From Rhizoclosmatium globosum (lineage: Eukaryota > Chytridiomycota > Chytridiomycetes > Chytridiales > Chytriomycetaceae): 64,000 nucleotides of DNA. The stretch's first letter is position 1. Each line of letters opens with the position of its first letter. A program made the translations under genes and the position numbers. The DNA is taken from the NCBI GenBank assembly GCA_002104985.1, contig MCGO01000014.1, forward strand, positions 1 to 64,000. The letters are read 5' to 3'. This document shows, in pieces, positions 54,638 to 64,000 of this stretch. The notes beneath the pieces were generated by a model. It was not told the origin of the DNA. It did no database searches and saw only the letters and a list, made by a program, of their open reading frames with translations.

Positions 54638-54851
54638 TTGGTGTGTGTTTCGGTTTCAAAATGAATGAAGCGAAATCCAAATTTCCTTATTGCGCCCTCA
54701 CTAATAAAGCCACTCTATCTTGAAGAATAAAAGAAATCAAGTAGTGTATTACACATTATCATGTTATAGGCACACGCCATTCCACACCACCCATCCAAAT
54801 CGTTTCACAACAACGAGACACATCACATCCACACCAATAAACAACCAATTA

Positions 54852-56956
54852 TTACTCAACAGCCCTTGATCCACAGCAGCACAAACTCTCCCACCACTTT
54901 TTACGCCGTCTCAATCCTCCAGAATTAGGTGGCACTCCGCCCCCTTCACAGAAACCCTCGGCTGCTGTTGCTGTTGCTGCTGTGTTTGCGACATTGATGG
55001 CATATCTGAAACTTGTCCCACATTCGCTGCACCCCTTGGATAATTCGCTGCTCCTCTTGATACTGGTGTCCTTGTATCACTCGCGCGATTCTCAGCAATC
55101 GCTTTTAGTGGTGTTTGAGGTGCCTGTTGTTGCTGCTGCACTTGTTGGTTAAGAGGTGTGGCAGATGTCATGAATGATGTTCCATGTGCAGGACGAATGG
55201 AGTCTCCTGCAGGGGTACTGGTCGGATTCCAGGTGTAGGCACGTTGGGACTCATTGTAGACATTTGAGGAGCATGTGTTACTTGAACTTGCAGAGTGGTG
55301 CTGCTTTGATGGCCGGCACCGCCTGCTCCTCTGCTTCGGCGTTCCCGTTCAAGTTCTCTTTCACGCCGTTGAATATCCATTGCAATCATCCAGTCATACA
55401 CTCCGTCTTCGACCTCGTTAATATCTTGCAATACTGTGTTTTTTGCTGAGAGTCAGAAGCTTTTATAAACACACAAACCAGCCGCTATACCTTTTGAGAA
55501 TAGACCCTTCAAATATTCATAATCAGGCGACTCATCAAACTTCAAGTCACGACAATATTTGAGATAGATTGAGAATTCCACAGGAAATCCTTCACACAGT
55601 TCCTGTATCGGCGTAGTTCGTTTCTTTTCTCCAATCTTTTCATACTTCTGTTTGTTGGTAGCAGCCTTCATTCCTTGCCACGGTAGAGACCCACGCAAAA
55701 AGTACATGAACACATGTCCCAGCGATTCCAAATCATCACGCCGAGACTGTTCTGTGTGAATGTATCTGTTAAGTCCTTCACAACACTAACTAATTAAGTA
55801 CAATTACCTCGCCCCAAATGCGTATTAATACTCATATACCGTGCCGTTCCACTCAAACTCTTTTTCTCTCTGTACGGGATATGTTGACCCGTCCGTGGAT
55901 CCCGATACAACTTTGCCATTCCGAAATCAACAAGAAAGACTTGTGACGCGGGGTGGTTCCACTCTTTTGAGTGGTTTGACACGACACCGTATGGGTCTGG
56001 GTTGTTTGTACCTGCTGCACGGGCCGCCATTTCGGACGATCTTGGGAGTCGGCCAATGAGGAAGTTGTCGGGTTTGATGTCGCGGTAGATTAGGTGGCGG
56101 TCGTGGACGGATTGGATTCGTGTCACCTTTTTGTTGTTATTCGGTGTTAGATCTATTGAGTGACGGATCAGATCAGTCGCATACCATGGCTTTCGCAACC
56201 ATTGCGACAGTTTTGAGCGAAAACTTTCGTTGACATAGATCAAACATGTCTTCCAGACTTGGTCCCAATAGATCAATACAAAGAATATTATGTAAACCCT
56301 CTTGACCAAAATAGTATACATTGGGTACACCAACTATTCAAAACACAAATGAGCACAAAATTAATTGCTTAAATCATTTTCAGACTCACCCGTATTGGCG
56401 AGAATCTTGTACGTCCTATACTCGTCCCTCAACTGAGGAGCCTCCGACTTCCTCGGCTCAAATTTAATCGCGACAGGAATATTGTTAATGACATTGAGTC
56501 CCTACAGAACAATACAGTTAGATCATTCATCACCAAGGTTTGGAAGTGACCCCTAGTCGCCACTCAGCCACCACCAACCAAAAACACTCAACACACCTCA
56601 TAAATAACACCAAAAGAGCCTTCACCAATCTTCCGCCCGACTTTAAAGTGCGTCCCGACCATATTTGCGTTATTCGACGATGTTGAGTTGGAGAGACCGT
56701 TTGCAGCCATCGCAGCGAGAGATGACTGCGGCTGCTGCTGCGGTGTCGCTTGGACTTGGCTTGTTATTTGGAGCTGTGGCTGGGACGGCGGAGGAGCGGG
56801 CTGAGGCTTGTCGAATTCGGTGGATGGTTTTTCCCAGGGTGTCGATGGTGGAAGGTCCACGGTCGTCGCGTGTGAGATTTCTTTCTCGGGTGACGCCGGT
56901 TTGAGAGGGTTCGCGGGGAGAGTGGGGGCGGGAAGTGTTGTGGCGTCCGAATCCAT
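54852..56956 (-). CDS. YCK: Casein kinase 1, YCK/CK1-gamma type, copy 3 with palmitoylation-type tail
   Basis: The start is [20 protein letters not shown]. The head is Pro/Gln-rich. [20 protein letters not shown] (glycine loop intact) is followed by the [18 protein letters not shown] region, [58 protein letters not shown], and [20 protein letters not shown]. The tail ([20 protein letters not shown], then a Gln tract) ends [19 protein letters not shown]. The CCC cluster after a basic/aromatic box is the kind that is palmitoylated in yeast Yck1/2 for plasma-membrane attachment. A frame slip near 54940 separates SVK from GGVPPN, and another lies near 55210. Confidence 0.9.
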
Positions 56957-57068
56957 CTTTCGTTGATTTTGAGACAATTTCAACTGGACGATATAACTGA
57001 TTTAAAAAAATTGCGATGTTATTTTTTTATTCAATTCTGCGCAATCTCAAGATTCATTACAAGAATAC

Positions 57069-58038
57069 TTATGCCGCAATCTTCTCCTTCACTAGATTCT
57101 CCGTAAACTGCCACAGTTTTTCAGCCAAGTCCTCATTACGTCCTAACGCAGACAACTCCTTTTCGCCACGCTTCTTATCCGCGATTGGAGCGAAATATCC
57201 GTCCTTATACCCCTTCTCCACAATCTCTGTGCTACAAGCGAGATAAATTTGTGTCAAAGCACCATCCAAAACAGTGGCCGAAAACAACGGTTTTAATATG
57301 TTGTTAATTACCAACTTCATGATTCCATTCTCCTGTTTCTGGCCAACATCAGTCGCAGTGAATCCAGGGTTCGCGCTGTTGACGTAAATGCGGTCTCCAA
57401 ACCGTTTGTGGAGAGACTTCGTGAATAAAATGTTGGCGAGCTTTGATTGTCCATATCGCTGGTAACTCGATAATGCTGAAGAATCGTTGAGCTTGTCAAA
57501 CAAAATTCCTTCTTTAGGAGCTTGCGTGTGAGAAGTGGATGAAACGTTTACAATGCGTGGTTCTGTGGACTTCAGAATGGCAGGCATTAGAGCCATGGTG
57601 AAGGCAAAGTGACCAACGTGGTTTACTCCAAACTGCTCCTCAATACCGTCAGAAGTGAGAGCGAAAGGAGTATTGAAGATTCCTATATTGTGTCAGTCGT
57701 GAGTTGAACGATACCAACAATAACCCGACACTCACCCGCATTGTTTATCAACACATCAACAATGACACCAGAGGAAACGAGTTTCTTGGCAGCAGCGTCC
57801 ACTTGCTTCAAGTCATTGAGCTTGAGCTCCAAAAACTCAATCTTTGCACCAGGAGTCACTTTAGTGATCTTGGCAATAGCCTCGTTTGCCTTGCTTTCAG
57901 AGCGAGAGCAATGATGATAGTTCCAGCATTATGGATTGCAAGCTGTAGGCACGTCTCGTAACCCAAACCTGCGTTGCCGCCTGTGACAACAAAGGTCTTG
58001 CCAGCGAGATTGGGAATGTCTTGGACTGAGAATGGCAT
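57069..58038 (-). CDS. Short-chain dehydrogenase/reductase (retinol dehydrogenase-like)
   Basis: Rossmann motif FVVTGGNAGLGYETCLQLA (TGxxxGxG), then ELKLNDLKQVDAAAKKLVSS and VLINNAG, an intron at about 57682-57735, VNVSSTSHTQAPKEG with the catalytic Ser, and YQRYGQSKLANILF with YxxxK. The NP-G motif ANPGFTATDVG follows. About 305 residues, NAD(P)-dependent; substrate unknown. A one-base slip lies near 57900, between TIIIAL and the resumed RSESKANEAIAKI. Confidence 0.85.
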
Positions 58039-58136
58039 TTCCTTTACTTATTTTTTTTGATATATGAGGACTTCGGTCTTTGAGATATCAGCAAGCATTG
58101 GAAATTTGAATTCAAACCACAAAATTTTTAGGTTTA

Positions 58137-58177
58137 GGGTTTTCAGGGTTTTCAGGGTTTTCAGGGTTTTCAGGGTT
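58137..58177 (+). repeat. Tandem GGGTTTTCA repeat
   Basis: Unit of 9 bp repeated four times plus a partial unit, preceded by GGTTTAGGG. It lies 150 bp upstream of the ATG at 58327. Confidence 0.85.
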
Positions 58178-58326
58178 ATATGGCTCTCAGGTTATATTTG
58201 GAGGTAACGACAGCTTCCAGCAGCTTATTATTAAACATGTATGTCTCCAAAGTGTCGGTTATATACTTCGCATTTGGACAGATTTTCAAACATAAACAAG
58301 ACAATTCATCACATTATCAACTACCT

Positions 58327-61300
58327 ATGAGGTCCGCGTTGCCGCCCACCAATCGACCATCTCTTGCATCTATACCTGCATCTAATATGAACGAACCGCG
58401 TTTCTTATCCAAAGACCCAGCCTTACCTCCAGCTTCAGGTCGGCCAAAATCTCCTCAACACGCACCAACCGAAGAAACCAGCAGTTCTATTGCGCCCTCC
58501 GAAATGAGTGAATCAGGCTCAACGCACTCCCATCAAATCTGGTCTCGTGATGTTGATGTCTTGCAGTCCAGACGTACAATGGGCGGAGGTATTGGGCTTC
58601 GGTCCAGACATGATCGCGACTCAGATTTCCGAGTTGATTCAGAAAGCCAATATAAAAAGAATATTTTAAAAGGGAAAGATGTCGAGGATGTTGGGGATTC
58701 GCGAGCAGGAACGAGAGGGCATTCTCCTGAGGATGGTAACCGGCGGTCCAGCCATGGAATTCACAATAAGGCTGAAAGCGCGCATAGTACAATTGCTGAA
58801 GAGAAAGATTCCTCTGCAGAGTCTCACCCACACCAAGAACATCAGAAACACCATGACCATCAACATCAACATCAACAACACCATCCAGAAATCCACGGCA
58901 CACATCCGCACTCATCAAATCATCGAACATCACTAAAACCGAAGGTTGAAGGAGAAATTGAGTTCAAACTGGGAGAGGACCCGAATATAATTATCACAGC
59001 GGAACAAGATCCTGGCCTGTACGCGATACATTCTCGTGGAGCATCAGCAGCTTCATCAAAAATTTCAAAAACTTCCAGTGCACGATCGAAACGACGAGAG
59101 CGACTTGGTCTGACTGAATCTATCCCAAATCCTCCACTCAAAAGTACAAAGGAGCAAGATCATACGGCTATTGTCACAGTATCATTGAGAGAAAGGCCTT
59201 CTGCTCTTCCAACTGGTGAACGCGTTAATGAACGCAATCTGAAAGTAGACGCCACAGTAAAGGAAATATTAGAGACTTCGAAACAGTCTGAGCGAATATT
59301 GCCCCCGAATATTTCTTCGTCGGCGCGGTCAAAGCGAAGGTCAAAACAGTCGTCAGAGGTATCGTCGGAAGCCCCATCTGACCTTAGTCAAGTATCAGAA
59401 GGAGCATCTGAATGGATAAAACCAAGTAAACCAACGGAAAAGGCTAAGAATATCCGAGATTCGGGGAAAAATACGGCCGAAAAGGAAGCAGCAGTTAAAC
59501 CAGAGTTGAAGTCCACGTTGAAATCGACTGCAAAGACTTCACAAGCGACATCCACTGTAGAAGCTACAAAGGAACAACAGCCATCGAAGATTAGGCCGAC
59601 AACACCCGCAGAAGAATTCCCAGTTACTATAACGAAACCGATCACAATTAGCAAGGAACCAGTGACTCAAACTAATGCACCGGAGACCAAGATTGTGACA
59701 CCTGCTGTAACACCAAAACCACCTGTTGTCGACGAAGAGGACGTTGCTGATATCCCTGAGACTCCTTCAAGTATTCCAAAAGCCACAAAACATATTTCTT
59801 CGCATGATCCGACAGTGAGAAAATTATGTGGTCAAATAATGATTTTAAGATTCAATTTTTAGATTCTATTGAACGAGATCTCCAGAATCAAGAACAATAA
59901 GTCTCCACAACCTACCCAGCATTCTCCACCAAAATCACCTAAACCAAGGATTCACGCGAAGGAATCTTTTGTTGCAAAGCTTGAATCAGTTTCATTTGCA
60001 GTGGCAGATCCAGACGACTACACTGAAGAAATATTCGAGCCTGACTCATTTGAAGTTGTTTCTACATCCAAAAATGATGAAGAAGATATGTATGAGGACG
60101 ATTTCTCAGAAGACGTAGTTGAGTCGGAGCACGAAACTGCAGATACGTTTGAAAAGGACATTGAACAGATTCCTCCAACTTCTGCCACTTGGACGCACTT
60201 TTTTGATGACACTCAAAGTTTGGATCACGTTTCGGAGTCCCAACAGGCATTCACCGATACTGAGTCCGTTATCGCTGCATATGATTACGAATTTGAGCCA
60301 CAGGAACCACAGTACGAAGTGGGGCTAGAAATTAACGAAGAATATAACAAAAAAGAGCGAGGGAAGCCGGCGTGGAGACCCAATTCTGTACTTTCAAACA
60401 TTGGTTTCGAATATTCGCCACCTCGTCCCAGGTCTCCATATCATACGAACGTCCCACATGTTGTAATTGCACCTATTTTAACACAAATTTCTCATTGTTA
60501 TTCTTTGGCAGATTATTTGTAAGGCGTCGGGCCCAAAGCCACCATTTGCATCTCCCACCGGAAAGAGATTAGATGAATCTTTTCGCTTAAAAGCGAAATC
60601 TAGAGAGGCTCAATCAGTTTTAAATAGTGAGTATTGATTTTTTATTATTTTCTGATGCACTGTTCGTAGGCAAATTATCCAATGGTCAAAGATCACGATA
60701 TGAAGCTGTCAAGTCCAAAATCAACTACCCAACAAAACTAAATCAAGCAGGAAAGAAACACGAGAGATGGCCCATTGTAATGCCAGGAACTCGGTCGTTT
60801 ACAAATCTTCCCTTGAAGAACGCTCCAAAAAAGCGCGTCCAAGAGGAATCACTTATTGCGGCAACCAAACGGAGGATAAAGGCAGAAGGTGTATTTATTG
60901 GTATCGATGACTGTTAATAACATTTTGTACGAATAGCCAAGAATCGACAGATATCTCGAGGAAACTGGTCTTCAAAGGCATCCAAATTCATTTCCTTACG
61001 GAAGCAACCTGCTTGGGCTCCACCGTATCGAGTTCCGAGTCCGAAGCCTGAAGCAGTGCCTCCAGCCGTGGAAGCGCAAGTTCTCGCTGAAGCTGCAGAT
61101 AATGTTCAAAACTATTCGAAAGAGCTTCAGGCTAGAATTGGTACAGGATTTTGTTTGAACATAATACTGCTTGATTCTGACACCGATTTAGACCAAATCA
61201 AAAAATTACAAGAAGCTCATGGATCTGTATCAACCCCAGCGCATGTGGATGCTCTGATAAAACTCTCCCAATATTGGCTTAAAATGGGCGACTACAAGGA

Positions 61301-62746
61301 AGCTCTCCGAACTGCATCGTTGGCGAAATCTGCAACAAAGAAAATGATTTTACAAGATAATAGACGTGTATACAGTAGGATTAGTGATGCTAGCATTGAA
61401 ACCGCTACGCCGAAGGATAACTTTTACCTCTTGGTAAAGCATAAAAAGTATGGCGAGATTCAAGCACCAGTCAGAGACATCGAAATCGCTACTCATCTGG
61501 AGGCGACGATTGATCGCTTGATAAATACTATCGTAGATGCGCGTGTAAGACAATTTGGTGTAGAAGGGATTGCACCGGCACCGGCTGCAGATGGCCATGG
61601 CTACATCCAGATTAAACCAAAATACCAGTCATCAGAGACTGATGTCAGTGAATACACGGACGTGGATGAGTTCCCCGTTCATAAGGCCGCCGAAAATGTT
61701 TACCATCAGCATCGTACAAGGAGGAGTCCCAGGCAAGCTTCAGTAACGTTAACACGAGAGGAACAATGGAGAATCAACCATGCTAGAGCTGTAAAGTTCT
61801 CGGAGAATTTGGAAGTCACTGCATTGAAGCGCTTGGTCAAATCTTTGAAGGAAGAAATTGACACTGACAGAGCTCCAAGAGTGGAAAAAGTCATAAAAGC
61901 GTTGGACAGAGGTGTTTCTCCCAAAGCCGCGATTATAGTCAACCCAAAGAAAACAGTTTCCAAGAGGGTTGCTGAAATCAAAGCCAAAGAAGAGAAACGC
62001 AATCAACCAGAGCGGAATAGCAAAGTTGTATACACCATTGATCTTACGGGATATGACAAGAAGTCAATAGCAACCAAAACAACGGAAAAAACAACACGTT
62101 CTGAGACTAAATCATCGGAAACAAAGCAAGCTATAGCAACGGTGAAAAATTCAGGCCAAATTCCCGATATGTTAAGTCCAACAATACCCGAGACACTGAC
62201 GCATGTTGAAGAATCGAACGTTGAAGTTGAGTCGGAAGGTCTCCCAACAAATCACCAGGAGAGAAGTGATGTCGAACCTAAAGTAGAGTCTGAAGATTTC
62301 CCAACAACTGACCAGCCGAAAGACGATGCCGAACCCCTGGAACACGAGTTTGAGGTACATGAAAACCAAGTCTTCAGTCCAAAGTTCACCGAACCGATTT
62401 ACATTCCAATGAATTCGGAAGAGGAGAATATCAACACTCAACCAAATGAGTCCACGAACATTGAAAAGGAAGCAAAGAGGTTCAAGAGCAAGTGGAAGAA
62501 ATGCTTCCAGCTTCCGAGCCAAATGATCAGATGTTGGACGAAACTCCACGTGCTGTTACCCCCAAGACACACACTCGAACGAATAGCATAGTTTCAGATG
62601 ATGCTCATATTTCAACATCTTTTAACCTTCATGATAATGAAGTGAACGGGTTCAATGATGTTGAAGTAGATATATCGTCAACTTCCACACGTCGTCCTTC
62701 CCAAGTAGATGATTTTTCGCGTCTAGCGGACGAACTCTTTGGATAA
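58327..62746 (+). CDS. Large, mostly disordered protein of unknown function
   Basis: Some 1,300 residues across several exons, if the start MRSALPPTNRPSLASIPASN is right (an earlier ATG at 58180 adds 49 residues). The N-terminal 500 residues are Ser/Lys/His-rich with a His tract (HPHQEHQKHHDHQHQHQQHH). The middle is acidic (NDEEDMYEDDFSEDVVESEH). Then come a conserved-looking basic piece (KHERWPIVMPGTRSFTNLPL), SLRKQPAWAPPYRVPSP, and a helical hairpin resembling a TPR (DALIKLSQYWLKMGDYKEAL, then RTASLAKSATKKM). The last exon ends DDFSRLADELFG. Frame slips occur near 59835 and 62488. I do not recognise it; a cytoskeletal or ciliary scaffold is only a guess from the composition and gene neighbourhood. 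Confidence 0.6.
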
Positions 62747-62903
62747 TAAATGTATTTTGTGAGACAATATATTGAATTGTTTTAAGTTGACTTTATCATC
62801 CTTCTTTCTTTTTTCTTTTCATAAACCTCTTCCAACCAAGTCCTTCAACCATGAAAAGCGGAGTCAAGTCGGCAAGAAACGCGAAGCAGTTGAAGAAGCG
62901 CCA

Positions 62904-63628
62904 ATGAACAAGAAGATCAAGTTCACAACCGATGAAGACGACAGCCAGCCAGCAGAAGTGAAGGAAACTGTCCCTGCAGAAGCTCCGATGCTGGAGCGGA
63001 CCCATCAGCCAAGGCTCCAAAAAAGAAGCGGAAGAACAAGGGAGCCGCAAAGAAGATGAAGAAGAAGGAAGAACGGCTAAAGTTAGAGGCAAAGTTGAAG
63101 GAAGAACGCATCGCAAGTGGTGGTCCAGAGAAACTTCCAACACCAAGAGAACAGGCGGCTCAATATCTGCAACAATGGTCTACAGATCGAACTGCTTGGA
63201 AGTTTCAGAAATCGCGACAGCTGTGGATCCTCAGGTTGTGATTAACTCTAATAATAACTTACTTATTCTTTGACCAGGCATTGCTCGATACTTGGAACAT
63301 ATCGGACGATAACTTCAAAATTGCACTCAAATATTGCAAGGATTTACCTGAGGGGAACGCTCGGACGGTAACACTTGCGGAAATGAAGGAAGTTATTGTG
63401 AAGGGAGTCACTGCAACCAAAACAGACGACGCGAACGAGGATGAAGAGGAGGGAGAGAAGCCTGCAGCTAAAGCTGAGACTGAAGAAAAGAAGGATGCTG
63501 GTAATGAGAAGGAGGAGAAGAAAAAGAAGAAGAAGAAGGTGAAGAGTGACAAGGGTGATGGTACTTCCAAGAGCAACAAGATCACACAAGAAATGTACGA
63601 CCGTGCATGGAAGCTTGTCAAAGCCTAG
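62904..63628 (+). CDS. WKF-domain protein (C7orf50-like)
   Basis: A Lys-rich head (MNKKIKFTTDEDDSQPAEVK, then KKKRKNKGAAKKMKKKEERL) precedes the WKF domain: EQAAQYLQQWSTDRTAWKFQ, SRQLWIL, then an intron with GTTGTG donor and ACCAG acceptor, then LLDTWNISDDNFKIALKYCK and DLPEGNARTV. An acidic/Lys-rich tail ends ITQEMYDRAWKLVKA. Human C7orf50 has the same YL..W....W.FQK.RQ.W block and is linked to nucleoli and ribosome biogenesis. The frame slips near 62988 and at the exon join (about 63233). The start is uncertain; an ATG at 62850 lies in another frame. Confidence 0.75.
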
Positions 63629-63945
63629 AGAAGAAAGAGAAAGAGAAGAAGGAACAGTAAACAATTTACCACGAATTGGTTTCAAGTTTGTTTTTGGTGT
63701 TTCAGAATTGTCTGTTCAAACCAACGACGACTTCGTCCGAGAGCCCAACCACCGCCGCCACCGCCTCCGCCGCCACCCGAATCCTGCCGAATCTCCAATC
63801 TTCTTCCGAGCCAATCAACGCGTCCGACGAGCGCGCGTCCCAACGAATCGAGTGCTTGGCCCAGCTGTCAAAGCAACGTCCTCGTCAACTTCCACCCTTC
63901 AAATCAACTGTCTCGCAAATAAGGCAAATACCCTAACCCTAAACA
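63629..63945. other. Intergenic, ends in two CCCTAA hexamers
   Basis: 317 bp with no supported gene. ACCCTAACCCTAAA lies directly before the ATG at 63946. Confidence 0.5.
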
Positions 63946-64000
63946 ATGAGCAACGAACCCTCTTTGCAAATGGACCTGTGCCCCGTCGTGCCTGTGCCCG
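63946..64000 (+). CDS. Start of a gene, truncated by the window end
   Basis: ATG in context ACAATGAGC opens MSNEPSLQMDLCPVVPVP and stays open to the last base. Too short to name. Confidence 0.35.
   Translation, partial: MSNEPSLQMDLCPVVPVP

Noticed and set aside
1..64000. CRISPR arrays, bacterial operons or ribosome binding sites
   Set aside because: The sequence is eukaryotic (spliceosomal introns, nuclear-type tRNAs); no regularly spaced repeats seen.

Overview
The window reads as nuclear DNA of a zoosporic fungus, most likely a chytrid (Chytridiomycota). Genes are compact and split by short GT-AG introns of about 40-60 nt, and intergenic gaps are small. The content mixes typical fungal genes (type II NADH dehydrogenase, cytochrome P450, YCK-type casein kinases) with genes of flagellated or animal-like lineages that most Dikarya lack (androglobin-like calpain protein, CAMSAP/Patronin, SH3-WW-PH-RhoGAP, C7orf50-like WKF protein). 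This placement is inference from gene content; no rRNA or mitochondrial sequence is present.

Layout. 0-10 kb: a small secreted protein head-to-head with GET3, an alternative NADH dehydrogenase, and a 12-exon androglobin-like gene. 10-24 kb: the first F-box/LRR gene, a homeobox gene, a fold-back repeat, a small Cys-rich protein, TAF8, RhoGAP, a P450, RAD18 and a second F-box/LRR gene. 24.4-27.2 kb: an AAGAB (adaptin-binding p34) gene split by a 1.68-kb element that carries a serine recombinase and has 14-bp terminal inverted repeats and an 8-bp target duplication. 27-36.3 kb: three more F-box/LRR genes, a SAP/AT-hook protein, a P450 relic, a second P450, tRNA-Trp and a second Cys-rich gene. 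36.5-42.8 kb: Bin3-type RNA cap methyltransferase, TatD nuclease, a secreted EXORDIUM-like protein, tRNA-Leu, a MYND protein and a second tRNA-Trp. 42.9-58 kb, all minus strand: CAMSAP, an ABCF ATPase, three tandem casein kinase 1 genes and a short-chain dehydrogenase. 58-64 kb, plus strand: a large disordered protein, a WKF-domain protein and the start of a further gene.

Two themes cross the window. First, duplication: five paralogous F-box genes with plant-receptor-type LRRs, three CK1 genes, two P450s plus a relic, two Cys-rich genes and two identical tRNA-Trp genes. The Cys-rich and P450 genes lie in the same order and relative orientation in two inverted places, which suggests an old inverted segmental duplication. 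Second, many strongly conserved genes (GET3, ABCF, all three CK1s, SDR, P450-2, CAMSAP) carry single-base frameshifts, often in homopolymers, in the middle of invariant motifs. The likeliest cause is residual indel error in the assembly, not decay of a whole set of housekeeping genes. Coordinates of multi-exon genes below run from start codon to stop codon and include introns.

The best candidate for something undescribed is the serine-recombinase element in AAGAB: its terminal repeats and target duplication are not what serine recombinases are known to leave.
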